DNA of 64,000 nucleotides, taken from an uncultured Bacteroides sp. Lineage in GTDB: Bacteria > Bacteroidota > Bacteroidia > Bacteroidales > Bacteroidaceae. The position numbers and the translations under genes are program-made. The notes under the pieces were generated by a model, which ran no database searches, had not been told where the DNA came from, and saw nothing but the letters and a program-made list of their open reading frames with translations. The DNA lies in NCBI GenBank assembly GCA_945965395.1, contig CAMFND010000133.1, forward strand, positions 1-64,000. Reading direction: 5' to 3'. Every line of letters begins with the position of its first letter. Within the stretch, counting starts at the first letter, position 1. This document shows positions 1 to 9,099 of this stretch, piece after piece.

Positions 1-612
1 GTGAAATATGTATCCCACACTGTGGTTTTTGTATCCCACAGTGTGAAACAGAGAATTCTCTTTGGTGAAGGTAATTATATTTAAGGGGAAATGCAAGAAG
101 TTGAAGGGGTAAATTAGAAAAGGTGCGCCGTTTTTCTTGAACTCATGATGGGTTAACTTTTTTTGAAATATAGTAAAAATATAATATGCTTATTCGTTAC
201 TGTTAAATGCTGCTCTTTGTTATGGAATTGTGTTGATGGCTTGTTTTAATGATATCTTTCAATAATTAAAAGAATACAAGAATTTGTTGTAGATAATGAT
301 TTCATTATTTATCTCATGTGATTGTAAATAATTTAAAATTTAAATCGAACAATAACAATCATAAAATTATAGGATGTTTTAATTTGTCTTTTTTGATAAA
401 ATACATGGATATTATAGAATAAAATAAATAAATGTTGTTTCATAATAAAAATATTTATATATTTGCAAAATCAAAATCTGATAAAAAGATTTTAAAAGCT
501 ACAATAGAAATTAAACTATGCATATGAAAAAAATCCAACCCTCTTTTAATGTTTTGGAGATAAAATAATAAGTCTATAATAAATATGTTTTTAATCTATT
601 AAACTTAAATCT
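1..612. promoter_or_regulatory. Long AT-rich upstream region and leader of the first susC
   Basis: No convincing gene is seen in these 612 bases. Near the start is an inverted repeat, CACACTGTG at 16-24 and CACAGTGTG at 37-45; the word TATCCCACA is also repeated directly at 11-19 and 32-40, a 21-bp period. A good Bacteroides -7 element, TATATTTG, lies at 458-465, with only a weak -33 match (GTTG at 433-436). If that promoter is used, the susC message has an untranslated leader of about 140 bases. The repeat could be an operator for the locus regulator or belong to a gene left of the window; this is inference. Confidence 0.45.
458..465 (+). promoter_or_regulatory. Probable -7 promoter element of susC (first pair)
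   Basis: TATATTTG matches the Bacteroides -7 consensus TAnnTTTG. A weak GTTG lies 21 bases upstream in place of TTTG, as expected for a promoter that needs an activator. It implies a start of transcription near 472. Confidence 0.5.
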
Positions 613-3600
613 ATGACTAAGAGGCATTTGAAATCACTAAGTGCATTTTTGCTTTTGTCGGGTTTTCCTATGGGAATTATGGCAATCCCCGATGTAGATG
701 CTATGGCTGTTCAAGCAGTACAGCAGAGTTCTTCTTGTAACGGCGTTGTGGTAGATCGTAATGGAGAAACGGTTATTGGCGCTTCTGTGGTGGTTAAAGG
801 TACAACCAATGGAACCATAACAGGGCTTGAGGGTGAATTTAGTATCCCTAATGTAAAAAAAGGAGATATTATTGTAATTTCTTACGTGGGATATACAACG
901 CAGGAGATCCCATGGGATGGTAAGCCTTTAAATGTTGTCTTGAAAGAAGATACAGAAACGTTGGATGAAGTTGTAGTTGTAGGTTATGCCACTGTTAAAA
1001 AAGCAAACCTGACTGGAGCTGTATCTGCTGTAGATGAAAAAGTATTGGCAGAACGTCCTATTGTGAACTTGGGACAAGGTCTTCAGGGTACTATTCCTAA
1101 CTTGAATATTACTACAAGTGCTCAGCCGGGAGCTGGCTCTACCTTTAATGTCCGTGGTGAAACTTCTATTAATGGCGGTTCTCCGTTGGTACTGGTAGAT
1201 GGAGTGGAAATGGACCCCAACTTGATTAACCCGCAAGATGTAGCCAGTGTGTCTGTCTTGAAAGATGCTGCATCAGCTTCTATTTATGGTGCACGTGCTG
1301 CGTATGGTGTAGTTTTGATTACGACCAAGGGAGGTAAGAAGAATCAGCCTACTCGTGTTTCTTTAGATGCGTCGGTTTCTTTTAATAGTCCGACTACTCG
1401 TCCCAGCTATATGGATTCTATGCAGTATGCTACATGGATGAATGCGGCTAATAATACAACACGAGGTCGTGACTTGCTCAGTCAAGAGGAAATGGATCAC
1501 ATAAGGGCTTATTATGAGGACCCGGCTAATAACTCGCCTGTCTTTATTGCTACAGATCCTACCAGTTGGCAGTATGGTAATTGTCAGCAAGGTAAATATG
1601 CCTATTGTGGTAATACAGACTGGATGGATGAAATCTATAAGAAAAGCTATCCGTTGCAGAAATATAATGTGAATATCAGTGGGGGTAGTGATAAAACGAC
1701 CTACTATACTTCTGTGGGATATACTAATCAGGGTTCAATGTTGCGTTATGGGGATGAACGATTCCGCAAATTTAATGTGGTAAATAATATCAGCTACGAC
1801 ATTACCGACTGGATGAATGTGTCAATGAAGACTTCATTTATCCGTACGGAATTGAATGGACTGGCACAAGACAATGTGCACGGTAGCGCATGGATTGGTA
1901 ACGATACTCAGCCTTTGATGCCCGTAAAACATCCGGATGGCAACTGGTCTGGACAGGGAAACTATACTAACTTCGCAGCGGTTCTGGAAGAAGGCGGTAC
2001 GCGTGCAACAACCAAGAACGACTTTTGGAATACGCTGGCTTTGGAACTGAAGCCTCTGGCAGGATTAAGTATAAAGATGGATTATACCTTTAACTATTAT
2101 GCAGAACACATTAAGAACCATGCGAAATCTTTCAACGAATATGGAGTAGATGGTAAGTTCTTGCAGGTTTTCCAGTATACCAAACCTAATTATGCGTATG
2201 AGCATCAGCAAAATGATACCTATAATACTTTTAACTTAGTTGGTAATTATGAACGTACCTTTGGAAAACATTATTTCAAGGTAATGTTAGGCTACAATCA
2301 GGAAACCAAGCATACCCGTGCTTTCGCTGCACAGCGTAAAGAATTGATTTCAAATGATCTTCCTTCAATGGATGCAGCTACAGGAGAAAGATTGGTAAGT
2401 AATGCAGATGATAGTTGGGCTACTCGAAGTGGCTTTGCTCGTATTAATTATACCTTCGCTGATCGTTATCTGTTGGAATTGAACGGACGTTATGACCTTT
2501 CTTCTAAGTTCCCTAAAAATGACCGTGCCGTATTTAGTCCTTCATTCTCTGTTGGATGGAGATTGGGTGAGGAATCATGGTTCAAGAATCCTACCAATGG
2601 TTTCTTTGATGACTTGAAGTTGAGAGCTTCTTATGGTAGTCAGGCCAATCAGGCATTGGATAACGGATGGTATGCTTATTTGTCTACTTACGGTAACGGA
2701 CAAACTGGGTATTTAATGGGTGGACAGCGTGTGACTTATGTTTTACCGGGGCTGTTGGTGAGCAATACAATTACATGGGAGAAAGTAACTCAGTGGAATG
2801 TGGGTCTTGATTTTACTATTTTGCAGAATCGGTTGACAGGTTCATTTGATTACTATCAGAGAAAGACTACCGGAATGCTGGGTACAGGAAAACTATTACC
2901 GAATATTCTTGGAAAGACTGAACCGCAGGAAAATGCTTCTGACATGGTAACCAAAGGTTGGGAGTTGGCATTGTCTTGGAATGACCAGCTGGAAAATGGA
3001 TTACACTATTCTGTTGGCTTTAATCTTTCTGATACTTATGCAAAGATTACCAAATATGACAATCCTACAAAATCATTGTCAGCAGATTATTATGAAGGTA
3101 AGACTGTGGGCGAGATTTGGGGATATGAATCAACTTTGTTCCAGACAGCCGATGAAATTGCTTCGGCTCCTGATCAGTCAAAGTTGGATAATGGTATTCA
3201 TAAAGTTCCGGGCGATATCAAATTTATTGATATTAACGGTGATAAGGTAGTAAATGATGGAGAAAATACAGTCGATAATCCTGGTGATAAGAAGATTATT
3301 GGTAATGACCGTGCTCGTTATCGCTATGGTTTTAACGTAACAGCAGATTGGAAAGGTTTCGATTTGGGTATCTTCTTCCAGGGTGTTGGAAAGCGTGACA
3401 TGATATTGCCTAATACTTACAGATGGCAATATGTCAGCGAGTGGCAAGTACCAACGGCTTATGCAAATGATTATTGGACAGAAAATAATACGGATGCTTA
3501 TTTCCCGGTAGCTCGTTTTGACGGTGGTACAGCTATGGGACAGAATCAGACACGTTATTTGCTGAATGCGGCTTATTTACGCTTGAAATCCTTGTCTTTG

Positions 3601-3783
3601 GGTTATACATTGCCTGTAGCTTTGACTCAGAAGTGGGGTATTCAGAAAGCGCGTGTTTATTTCACAGGTGAAAATCTTCTGACATTTAAACATACTCCAG
3701 AAGGCTTTGATCCGGAATTGGATAATCCGTATGACTATCCGCAACAAAAAGCGTTTTCTATAGGTGTTAATCTTACATTCTGA
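613..3783 (+). CDS. SusC-like TonB-dependent outer-membrane glycan transporter (first pair of N-glycan locus)
   Basis: This 1056-residue protein is a SusC/RagA-type TonB-dependent porin that imports oligosaccharides across the outer membrane with its SusD partner. After a signal peptide (ending near residue 24-30) comes a carboxypeptidase-regulatory-like domain at about 43-120, containing the family words GASVVVKGTTNGTITG and SYVGYTTQEI. The linker ETLDEVVVVGYATVKKANLTG leads into the plug (about 130-245, with VLKDAASASIYGARA) and a C-terminal beta-barrel ending in the typical aromatic residue, GVNLTF. The length is normal for the family. The susD gene begins 24 bases downstream. Expression probably depends on the regulator at 5895; the substrate, inferred from neighbouring GH20 and GH92 genes, is an N-glycan fragment. 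Confidence 0.95.
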   Translation: MTKRHLKSLSAFLLLSGFPMGIMAIPDVDAMAVQAVQQSSSCNGVVVDRNGETVIGASVVVKGTTNGTITGLEGEFSIPNVKKGDIIVISYVGYTTQEIPWDGKPLNVVLKEDTETLDEVVVVGYATVKKANLTGAVSAVDEKVLAERPIVNLGQGLQGTIPNLNITTSAQPGAGSTFNVRGETSINGGSPLVLVDGVEMDPNLINPQDVASVSVLKDAASASIYGARAAYGVVLITTKGGKKNQPTRVSLDASVSFNSPTTRPSYMDSMQYATWMNAANNTTRGRDLLSQEEMDHIRAYYEDPANNSPVFIATDPTSWQYGNCQQGKYAYCGNTDWMDEIYKKSYPLQKYNVNISGGSDKTTYYTSVGYTNQGSMLRYGDERFRKFNVVNNISYDITDWMNVSMKTSFIRTELNGLAQDNVHGSAWIGNDTQPLMPVKHPDGNWSGQGNYTNFAAVLEEGGTRATTKNDFWNTLALELKPLAGLSIKMDYTFNYYAEHIKNHAKSFNEYGVDGKFLQVFQYTKPNYAYEHQQNDTYNTFNLVGNYERTFGKHYFKVMLGYNQETKHTRAFAAQRKELISNDLPSMDAATGERLVSNADDSWATRSGFARINYTFADRYLLELNGRYDLSSKFPKNDRAVFSPSFSVGWRLGEESWFKNPTNGFFDDLKLRASYGSQANQALDNGWYAYLSTYGNGQTGYLMGGQRVTYVLPGLLVSNTITWEKVTQWNVGLDFTILQNRLTGSFDYYQRKTTGMLGTGKLLPNILGKTEPQENASDMVTKGWELALSWNDQLENGLHYSVGFNLSDTYAKITKYDNPTKSLSADYYEGKTVGEIWGYESTLFQTADEIASAPDQSKLDNGIHKVPGDIKFIDINGDKVVNDGENTVDNPGDKKIIGNDRARYRYGFNVTADWKGFDLGIFFQGVGKRDMILPNTYRWQYVSEWQVPTAYANDYWTENNTDAYFPVARFDGGTAMGQNQTRYLLNAAYLRLKSLSLGYTLPVALTQKWGIQKARVYFTGENLLTFKHTPEGFDPELDNPYDYPQQKAFSIGVNLTF

Positions 3784-3807
3784 TAATTTAATTAATTTAT
3801 TACTGAT

Positions 3808-5502
3808 ATGAAACTAAGATATATTTTATATTCCGCTGTTGGAATACTGCTCCATACAAGTTGTAACGATGCTTTTCTGGAAAGGTCATCCCAAAGTTTG
3901 AATGATAATACTTTTTGGAGTTCTACAGGAGATTTACGTACTTATGCAAATGCATTTTATGACATATTGCCAGGTGGGGTAACCAATTATGGAGATACTA
4001 ATGCAGATGATCAGGTGCCAAGCGGTATCAACCAGTTCTTGTGGGGACAATATGTTGTTCCGACAGAAGATGGTCTATGGTCTAAAAGTAATTGGGCTAA
4101 TATTCGCAATATAAATTATTTTATGACTCATTATGGTACAGTAACGGGTGCAGAAGAAGAAATTAATGTGTATGTAGCCGAAATGCGTTTTTTCCGGGCA
4201 TTGGAGTACTTTAATAAAATTAAGACTTTTGGTGATGTTCCTTGGTTAGATAAAGATTTGAATATTGACAGTGAAGAGTTGTATGGCTCTAAAATGCCAA
4301 GAAATCAAGTGGCTGCAAAAATTATCGAAGATTTGGATTTTGCCATTACTTGGTTGCCGGAAAAAGGTGATGAAGAGGCTAACCGTCTGAATAGAGATAT
4401 TGCCCGTCATATTAAGGCTCGTGTTTGCCTGCATGAAGGTACCTATTATAAATATCATTCCGAGTTAGGATATGCATACGAGGATTTGTTGAAGCTGGCT
4501 GCAAGTGAAACTGATAAACTGATTACAGACGGACATTATTCCATCTATAAGACAGGTGATACAAAGCATGACTATTATGACATGTTCATCATGGAGGATA
4601 AGAAAAATTTGAGTGAGGCGCTTCTTTATATTGATTATGTAAACGAACTGCGAATGCATAATATGGGGCATGGGGCAGTGGAAGCAAATGCTGGTTTCTC
4701 AAAGGATTTTGTAGACTGCTTCCTTTATACGGATGGTCTTCCCAAGGCGTTGACTACCCTTCCTAAAAATGATGAAACACTGGTGCAGGAACTGGCAAAC
4801 AGAGACCCTCGTGCCGCACAGTTGATTCGTAATGATGAGTTTTTCGCGGGAAATGCCAGTTATACCCCTGTAGGTGGTGACGATGCCTATGTGACTCAAT
4901 TTTGTCCTACAGGATATCAAAGTATTAAGGGATATAATCCTGCTACGGCTCATTCGGGATATTATGTAGAATATGCAGATGGAATTGCTTATCGTTATGC
5001 AGAGACATTGCTGATTAATGCAGAAGCTAAAGCAGAGTTGGGCACAATTACTCAGCCAGATTTGGATAAAACGATTAATGAATTACGTGATCGCGTGGGG
5101 ATGAAGCATTTAACTCTTACTGTAGAATTTACAGATCCGAACTGGCCTGATTACGGATATACACTTAGTCCATTATTGCAGGAAATTCGTCGTGAACGTC
5201 GTATTGAATTAGCAGGTGAAGGTTTCCGTTTTGATGACATCTGCCGTTGGAAAGCGGGTAAAATTGTTAACAATGTAATGACGTATGTAGGAAAGAAAAT
5301 ATCTGCTACATCTAGTATGGCAGAAAAAGGACTTCGCTCTGATGCTGGTTATGTGATTGTTTATCCGAATTACACTCAAAAAGATTTGGTTTATGTAGCG
5401 GGTAAGAGCAGAACATGGAATGATAAGATGTATCTGTATCCGATTCCTACAGGTGAGTTGCAGCGTAATCCGAATTTGTTGCCACAGAACCCAGGCTGGT
5501 AA
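3808..5502 (+). CDS. SusD-like surface glycan-binding lipoprotein (first pair)
   Basis: This 564-residue protein is a RagB/SusD-family lipoprotein that forms the lid on the preceding SusC porin and captures glycan at the cell surface. The signal peptide ends in the lipobox LLHTSC, so the mature protein starts at Cys-19 or so. The N-terminal word NDNTFWSS, the TPR-like helices with AEMRFFRALEYF near residue 127 and the C-terminal RRERRIELAGEGFRFDDICRW and LLPQNPGW are characteristic of the family. It lies 24 bases after susC and is followed by a strong hairpin terminator, so the pair forms its own transcription unit. Confidence 0.95.
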   Translation: MKLRYILYSAVGILLHTSCNDAFLERSSQSLNDNTFWSSTGDLRTYANAFYDILPGGVTNYGDTNADDQVPSGINQFLWGQYVVPTEDGLWSKSNWANIRNINYFMTHYGTVTGAEEEINVYVAEMRFFRALEYFNKIKTFGDVPWLDKDLNIDSEELYGSKMPRNQVAAKIIEDLDFAITWLPEKGDEEANRLNRDIARHIKARVCLHEGTYYKYHSELGYAYEDLLKLAASETDKLITDGHYSIYKTGDTKHDYYDMFIMEDKKNLSEALLYIDYVNELRMHNMGHGAVEANAGFSKDFVDCFLYTDGLPKALTTLPKNDETLVQELANRDPRAAQLIRNDEFFAGNASYTPVGGDDAYVTQFCPTGYQSIKGYNPATAHSGYYVEYADGIAYRYAETLLINAEAKAELGTITQPDLDKTINELRDRVGMKHLTLTVEFTDPNWPDYGYTLSPLLQEIRRERRIELAGEGFRFDDICRWKAGKIVNNVMTYVGKKISATSSMAEKGLRSDAGYVIVYPNYTQKDLVYVAGKSRTWNDKMYLYPIPTGELQRNPNLLPQNPGW

Positions 5503-5528
5503 ATAAGAATTTTATTGAATTAATAGAG

Positions 5529-5570
5529 AGAGGCTGTCTCAAATAAACTTGAGATAGCCTCTGTTTTTTT
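5529..5570 (+). terminator. Rho-independent terminator after the first susCD pair
   Basis: The stem AGAGGCTGTCTCAA (5529-5542) pairs with TTGAGATAGCCTCT (5549-5562), with one G-T wobble and a 6-base loop, followed by a T run at 5564-5570. The core GCTGTCTCA recurs in the terminators at 8855 and 63777. Confidence 0.85.
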
Positions 5571-5894
5571 ATATCGACACTGAAGGCATTGGGATTTTCC
5601 TCAAAAAAGGGAGTTTATAAGTTTCCTCTTATTTCATCGTTTCCAAGCTATTAAGCCTCTTAAGAGATTAATTGTTAGGGTAGTAGGTCAAATTTAATTT
5701 ACATACTTGTACGGCTTGAAACTTTGTAGGTTTCTGGCCGTATTTTTATGTTGCTTTTGCTTTTACAATGAATCGTGTGCTTTGAGTTTATTCTTTCTTG
5801 AGGGGGAATAGGAAACTTGGCCTTTTTATTTGTTTTTATCGTCTAAATAATATAATATTGTATATATATTATGATTAATGCATGGAATTCCCCG
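5571..5894 (+). promoter_or_regulatory. Upstream region of the membrane AraC-type regulator
   Basis: No gene is seen here. The region contains an imperfect hairpin, ACGGC (5711-5715) plus GAAAC (5718-5722) pairing with GTTTC (5730-5734) plus GCCGT (5737-5741), followed by ATTTTTA. It could be a weak terminator, an RNA element or an operator. No full TAnnTTTG element was recognised; AAACTTTG at about 5719-5726 is one mismatch away. Confidence 0.3.
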
Positions 5895-8819
5895 ATGAAA
5901 CTGAAACTATTCATATTTTTATTTTTCGCGTTTGTAATTGTACATATCAAGGCTAGTGTCAGTGATAAATACCTGATAAACAACATCACTTCAACAAATG
6001 GACTTTCTAATAGTGCTGTACTGACTATCTTTCAAGACTCTGATGGGCTTATGTGGTTCGGAACATACGATGGCTTGAATTGTTATGATAGTAAGACCAT
6101 GGCTGTATTCCGCTCAAAAAGTCCTTATAATGAAGATTTTACTTTTAAAAGTAATATTATCCATAAAATTTGCCAGGCAGATAATCAGTGCCTGTGGGTA
6201 AAAACGTTCTTAGGAGTAGCTCGTTTTTCCTTGATAAAAAGGGAGATAGAAGAAATATATGCTGATTCAGAAAATTATGTGGTGTATTCTAATGCCAAAG
6301 GTGATTCTTGGGTCGTAAACGGATCCGAATTATTATATTATAATACAATCTTAAAGAAGTTTGTTTCTTTAGGTAATGTCATACCTAAGGCTGACAAATG
6401 TACGCAAGCACTTGTTACAGATTCAGGTGAGATATGGTTGTTGTATGCAGATTCTCCCGATGTGGTATGTTTTAAGATTCCTTCTTTTTCAGTTCAGCAG
6501 TCTGTAAAGATAGAATTGGAAAAAGAACGGATAAAGTTACACAATCTTTCCGTAAATCGTTATTTCGTACAAAACGATTCATTTAGTTTCATTGATGCAG
6601 AGAATAACCTCTATCTTTATGATGTGGCTGCAAAGACCAAGGTATATATCAGGAATATATCCGATCTGATGCAGCAGTACGGAAAAATTGAAAATATAAC
6701 TTCTTTGCAGGAAGATGTCATTATTGCTTTTCATCTGAACGGGCTTGTATCCTTGAATTCTTCAAAAGAATATAGGGAAGAGGTGATAGACCGTAGTGTT
6801 CGGATTTTTTCGATGACTAAAGATCGGTATAATGATATAGCCTGGGTAGGCACAGACGGACAGGGTGTCTTAATGTTGACAAAAAATAATTCAATAGCTC
6901 AGACTCTGGAGCTGACACGTTTGTCTCCTTTACTGAAGCGTCAGGTAAGAAGTATCGCTACCGATCGTCATGGAGGATTGTGGTTTGGTACAAAAGGTGA
7001 TGGACTGATACATATACCTGAATATGAAAAAAATTGGGATAGAAAGGAAGCGGTGGAATTGTATTCCGGTAGCTCTCGTCAGGCTTTGTCTGACTATCTG
7101 CCTTGGGAAAATGATAATCGTGTATTTTCAATTCATGAAAGTCGTTTCCATGATGGCATGTGGATTGGAGGGACTAATGCCAACTTACTCTATTTCTATT
7201 CATTTGAGCAATCCAGAATGATTACGGTAGAAGGCTTCGATACGAAAGGTAACACTGTAGAAATAAAAGGAGTATATGAGGAAGATGCTTCTACTTTATG
7301 GGTCTCGGTTAATATGCTTGGACTTGTCCGTTTGAAAGTAGATTTTAAAGGAGATCAGATTCGAATAACCGATCAGAAAGAAAAAATAATATATAGGGGT
7401 AACAATGATGCGTATCTTGTATTCTTTTCTATGACGAATCAGGGTGATTCTGTATTGTGGTTAGGCGACAGAGGCAAGGGACTTGTCAGATATAATATAA
7501 AAGATAATACGTATAAACTTATTTCATTCCAGCAGAAACTAAATCGTCCGGTAGACGATGTATTGTCTTTCTGTCAGTATGATGAAAGTAAGTTTTATAT
7601 AGGGACTTCTACTGGAGTCGTTTCCATGAAATACGAGAAAGACAGCGTACGGGCAATAAGCTATATTGGGCAGGAACATGGTCTTTCGAATGACATGATT
7701 CATGGAATCTTGTCCGATAAGAATGGTTTTCTTTGGATGAGTAGTAACAAAGGATTAAATAAATACAATCCTATGAATGGAAGAATTCATACCTTTTACG
7801 GGAATGGTATACATATTGAGGAGTTTAGTGACGGTGCATATTATAAATGCCCTTATAGCGGACGACTTTTCTTTGGTGGGGTAAACGGATTGTTGTATTT
7901 ATCCGATAATTCTACGGCTGTTTATAGCCCGTTTCAGAATATTGTATTACGCGATTTCTGGATAGAAAATAAAAGAGCTTTATCGCCTAACTATGAGGAA
8001 GATGGTCGGAATGGATGGGAAATAGATGGCAAAAAGGTCTTTTTCAGGTTTAATTTTATTGTACCTGATTTTGTCGGAGGTGAGAATATCGAATATTCGT
8101 ATATGCTGGAGGGATATGATGCAGATTGGTCGGTATTTAGTAAGACAAACGATGTGACTTATTCGAGTGTTCCTCCTGGTAAATATATGTTTAAGGTACG
8201 TTACAAGAGGGATATAAATGAGAATAATGAAAAACTATTGATGATTCCTATTTATATTACTACCCCTTGGTATAAATCTCCTTTTTTATATATAGGTTTA
8301 GTTATCTTATTATTCCTTTTGGTCGGAACTATATTGCATTTTTTTCCTTCTTTTAATCCGGTAGATGTTTTTGTGGGAAAGGGGCATCAGGATGATTCTA
8401 AAGAGGATGCCGAGGAGACATCTCAGGAAGTGATATATTATGGTGTACGGTTTACTGTACATAGTGTGGAGCAGATGGGAGTGTTAGAGAAATTTGTGGC
8501 GATAGTGGAAAATAATTTGGATAACGAGGAGTTGGGAATTCCATTTATTGCGTCTGAATTGAATATGAGTACTCGTCAGTTCTATCGTAAATTCAATGAA
8601 ATGACGACAGATATTTCTCCGAATGAATTCATAAAATTGTGTCGTCTTGAAAAGGCGGCTGAGTTATTAAAGAATACCAGTTTGTCTGTATTGGAGATTA
8701 TTTCTATGATTGGGATTAATAGTCGCTCCTATTTTTATAAAGAATTTATCAAGAGATATGGTTGTACTCCGAAAGATTTCAGGAATACACCTTCCTTGGA
8801 TGAGGGGATAAATGACTGA
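5895..8819 (+). CDS. Membrane-spanning PUL regulator: Reg_prop/Y_Y_Y sensor fused to AraC-type DNA-binding domain, no kinase
   Basis: This protein of about 974 residues resembles the hybrid two-component systems that control Bacteroides glycan loci, but the phosphorelay is missing. A signal peptide or anchor (MKLKLFIFLFFAFVIV) precedes a periplasmic region of two-component-regulator propeller repeats, seen as motifs such as DGLMWFGTYDGL, GGLWFGTKGDGL and NGFLWMSSNKGLNKY. A Y_Y_Y domain (YSYMLEGYDADWSVF, PPGKYMFKVRY) follows at about 735-790, then a transmembrane helix near 796-818. After it come only a linker of about 50 residues and an AraC-type double helix-turn-helix (NMSTRQFYRKF to GCTPKDFRN). 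No histidine-kinase H, N or G boxes and no receiver domain are present. It probably senses glycan in the periplasm and activates nearby susCD and enzyme genes directly. ATG 5895 is preferred over the in-frame ATG 5871 because the signal peptide starts there. Confidence 0.85.
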   Translation: MKLKLFIFLFFAFVIVHIKASVSDKYLINNITSTNGLSNSAVLTIFQDSDGLMWFGTYDGLNCYDSKTMAVFRSKSPYNEDFTFKSNIIHKICQADNQCLWVKTFLGVARFSLIKREIEEIYADSENYVVYSNAKGDSWVVNGSELLYYNTILKKFVSLGNVIPKADKCTQALVTDSGEIWLLYADSPDVVCFKIPSFSVQQSVKIELEKERIKLHNLSVNRYFVQNDSFSFIDAENNLYLYDVAAKTKVYIRNISDLMQQYGKIENITSLQEDVIIAFHLNGLVSLNSSKEYREEVIDRSVRIFSMTKDRYNDIAWVGTDGQGVLMLTKNNSIAQTLELTRLSPLLKRQVRSIATDRHGGLWFGTKGDGLIHIPEYEKNWDRKEAVELYSGSSRQALSDYLPWENDNRVFSIHESRFHDGMWIGGTNANLLYFYSFEQSRMITVEGFDTKGNTVEIKGVYEEDASTLWVSVNMLGLVRLKVDFKGDQIRITDQKEKIIYRGNNDAYLVFFSMTNQGDSVLWLGDRGKGLVRYNIKDNTYKLISFQQKLNRPVDDVLSFCQYDESKFYIGTSTGVVSMKYEKDSVRAISYIGQEHGLSNDMIHGILSDKNGFLWMSSNKGLNKYNPMNGRIHTFYGNGIHIEEFSDGAYYKCPYSGRLFFGGVNGLLYLSDNSTAVYSPFQNIVLRDFWIENKRALSPNYEEDGRNGWEIDGKKVFFRFNFIVPDFVGGENIEYSYMLEGYDADWSVFSKTNDVTYSSVPPGKYMFKVRYKRDINENNEKLLMIPIYITTPWYKSPFLYIGLVILLFLLVGTILHFFPSFNPVDVFVGKGHQDDSKEDAEETSQEVIYYGVRFTVHSVEQMGVLEKFVAIVENNLDNEELGIPFIASELNMSTRQFYRKFNEMTTDISPNEFIKLCRLEKAAELLKNTSLSVLEIISMIGINSRSYFYKEFIKRYGCTPKDFRNTPSLDEGIND

Positions 8820-8854
8820 AAATGGAAATAATTCTGTCATTTCTCTGATTTTAC

Positions 8855-8904
8855 GTCTGTCTCAAAAGAGCATTATAATGTGCTCTTTTGAGACAGACTT
8901 TTTT
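8855..8904 (+). terminator. Strong hairpin terminator after the regulator
   Basis: An 18-bp perfect stem, GTCTGTCTCAAAAGAGCA (8855-8872) pairing with 8881-8898, has an 8-base loop and is followed by a T run. The stem shares the TGTCTCA word with other terminators in the window. Confidence 0.9.
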
Positions 8905-9099
8905 ATTTTATTGATTATCAATGGTGTAAAAAAGGACAAGTAGGCTGTTGTGATATTTTTATGACATTTTAAAACTACCTTCTTTTTTGGCAGCAAGCGG
9001 GACATTGAAGGGATTTGTTTTTCGTTTATTTGCATTGTGAGAAAGAATCATCCATGATGGATTCTGAGCCTTAACATAAGCAATTCCAAATTTAATAAT

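Noticed and set aside
8855..8898. Inverted repeats of an insertion sequence or invertible promoter
   Set aside because: A single hairpin with a T run and an 8-base loop; no second distant copy in inverted orientation around a promoter and no recombinase gene nearby.
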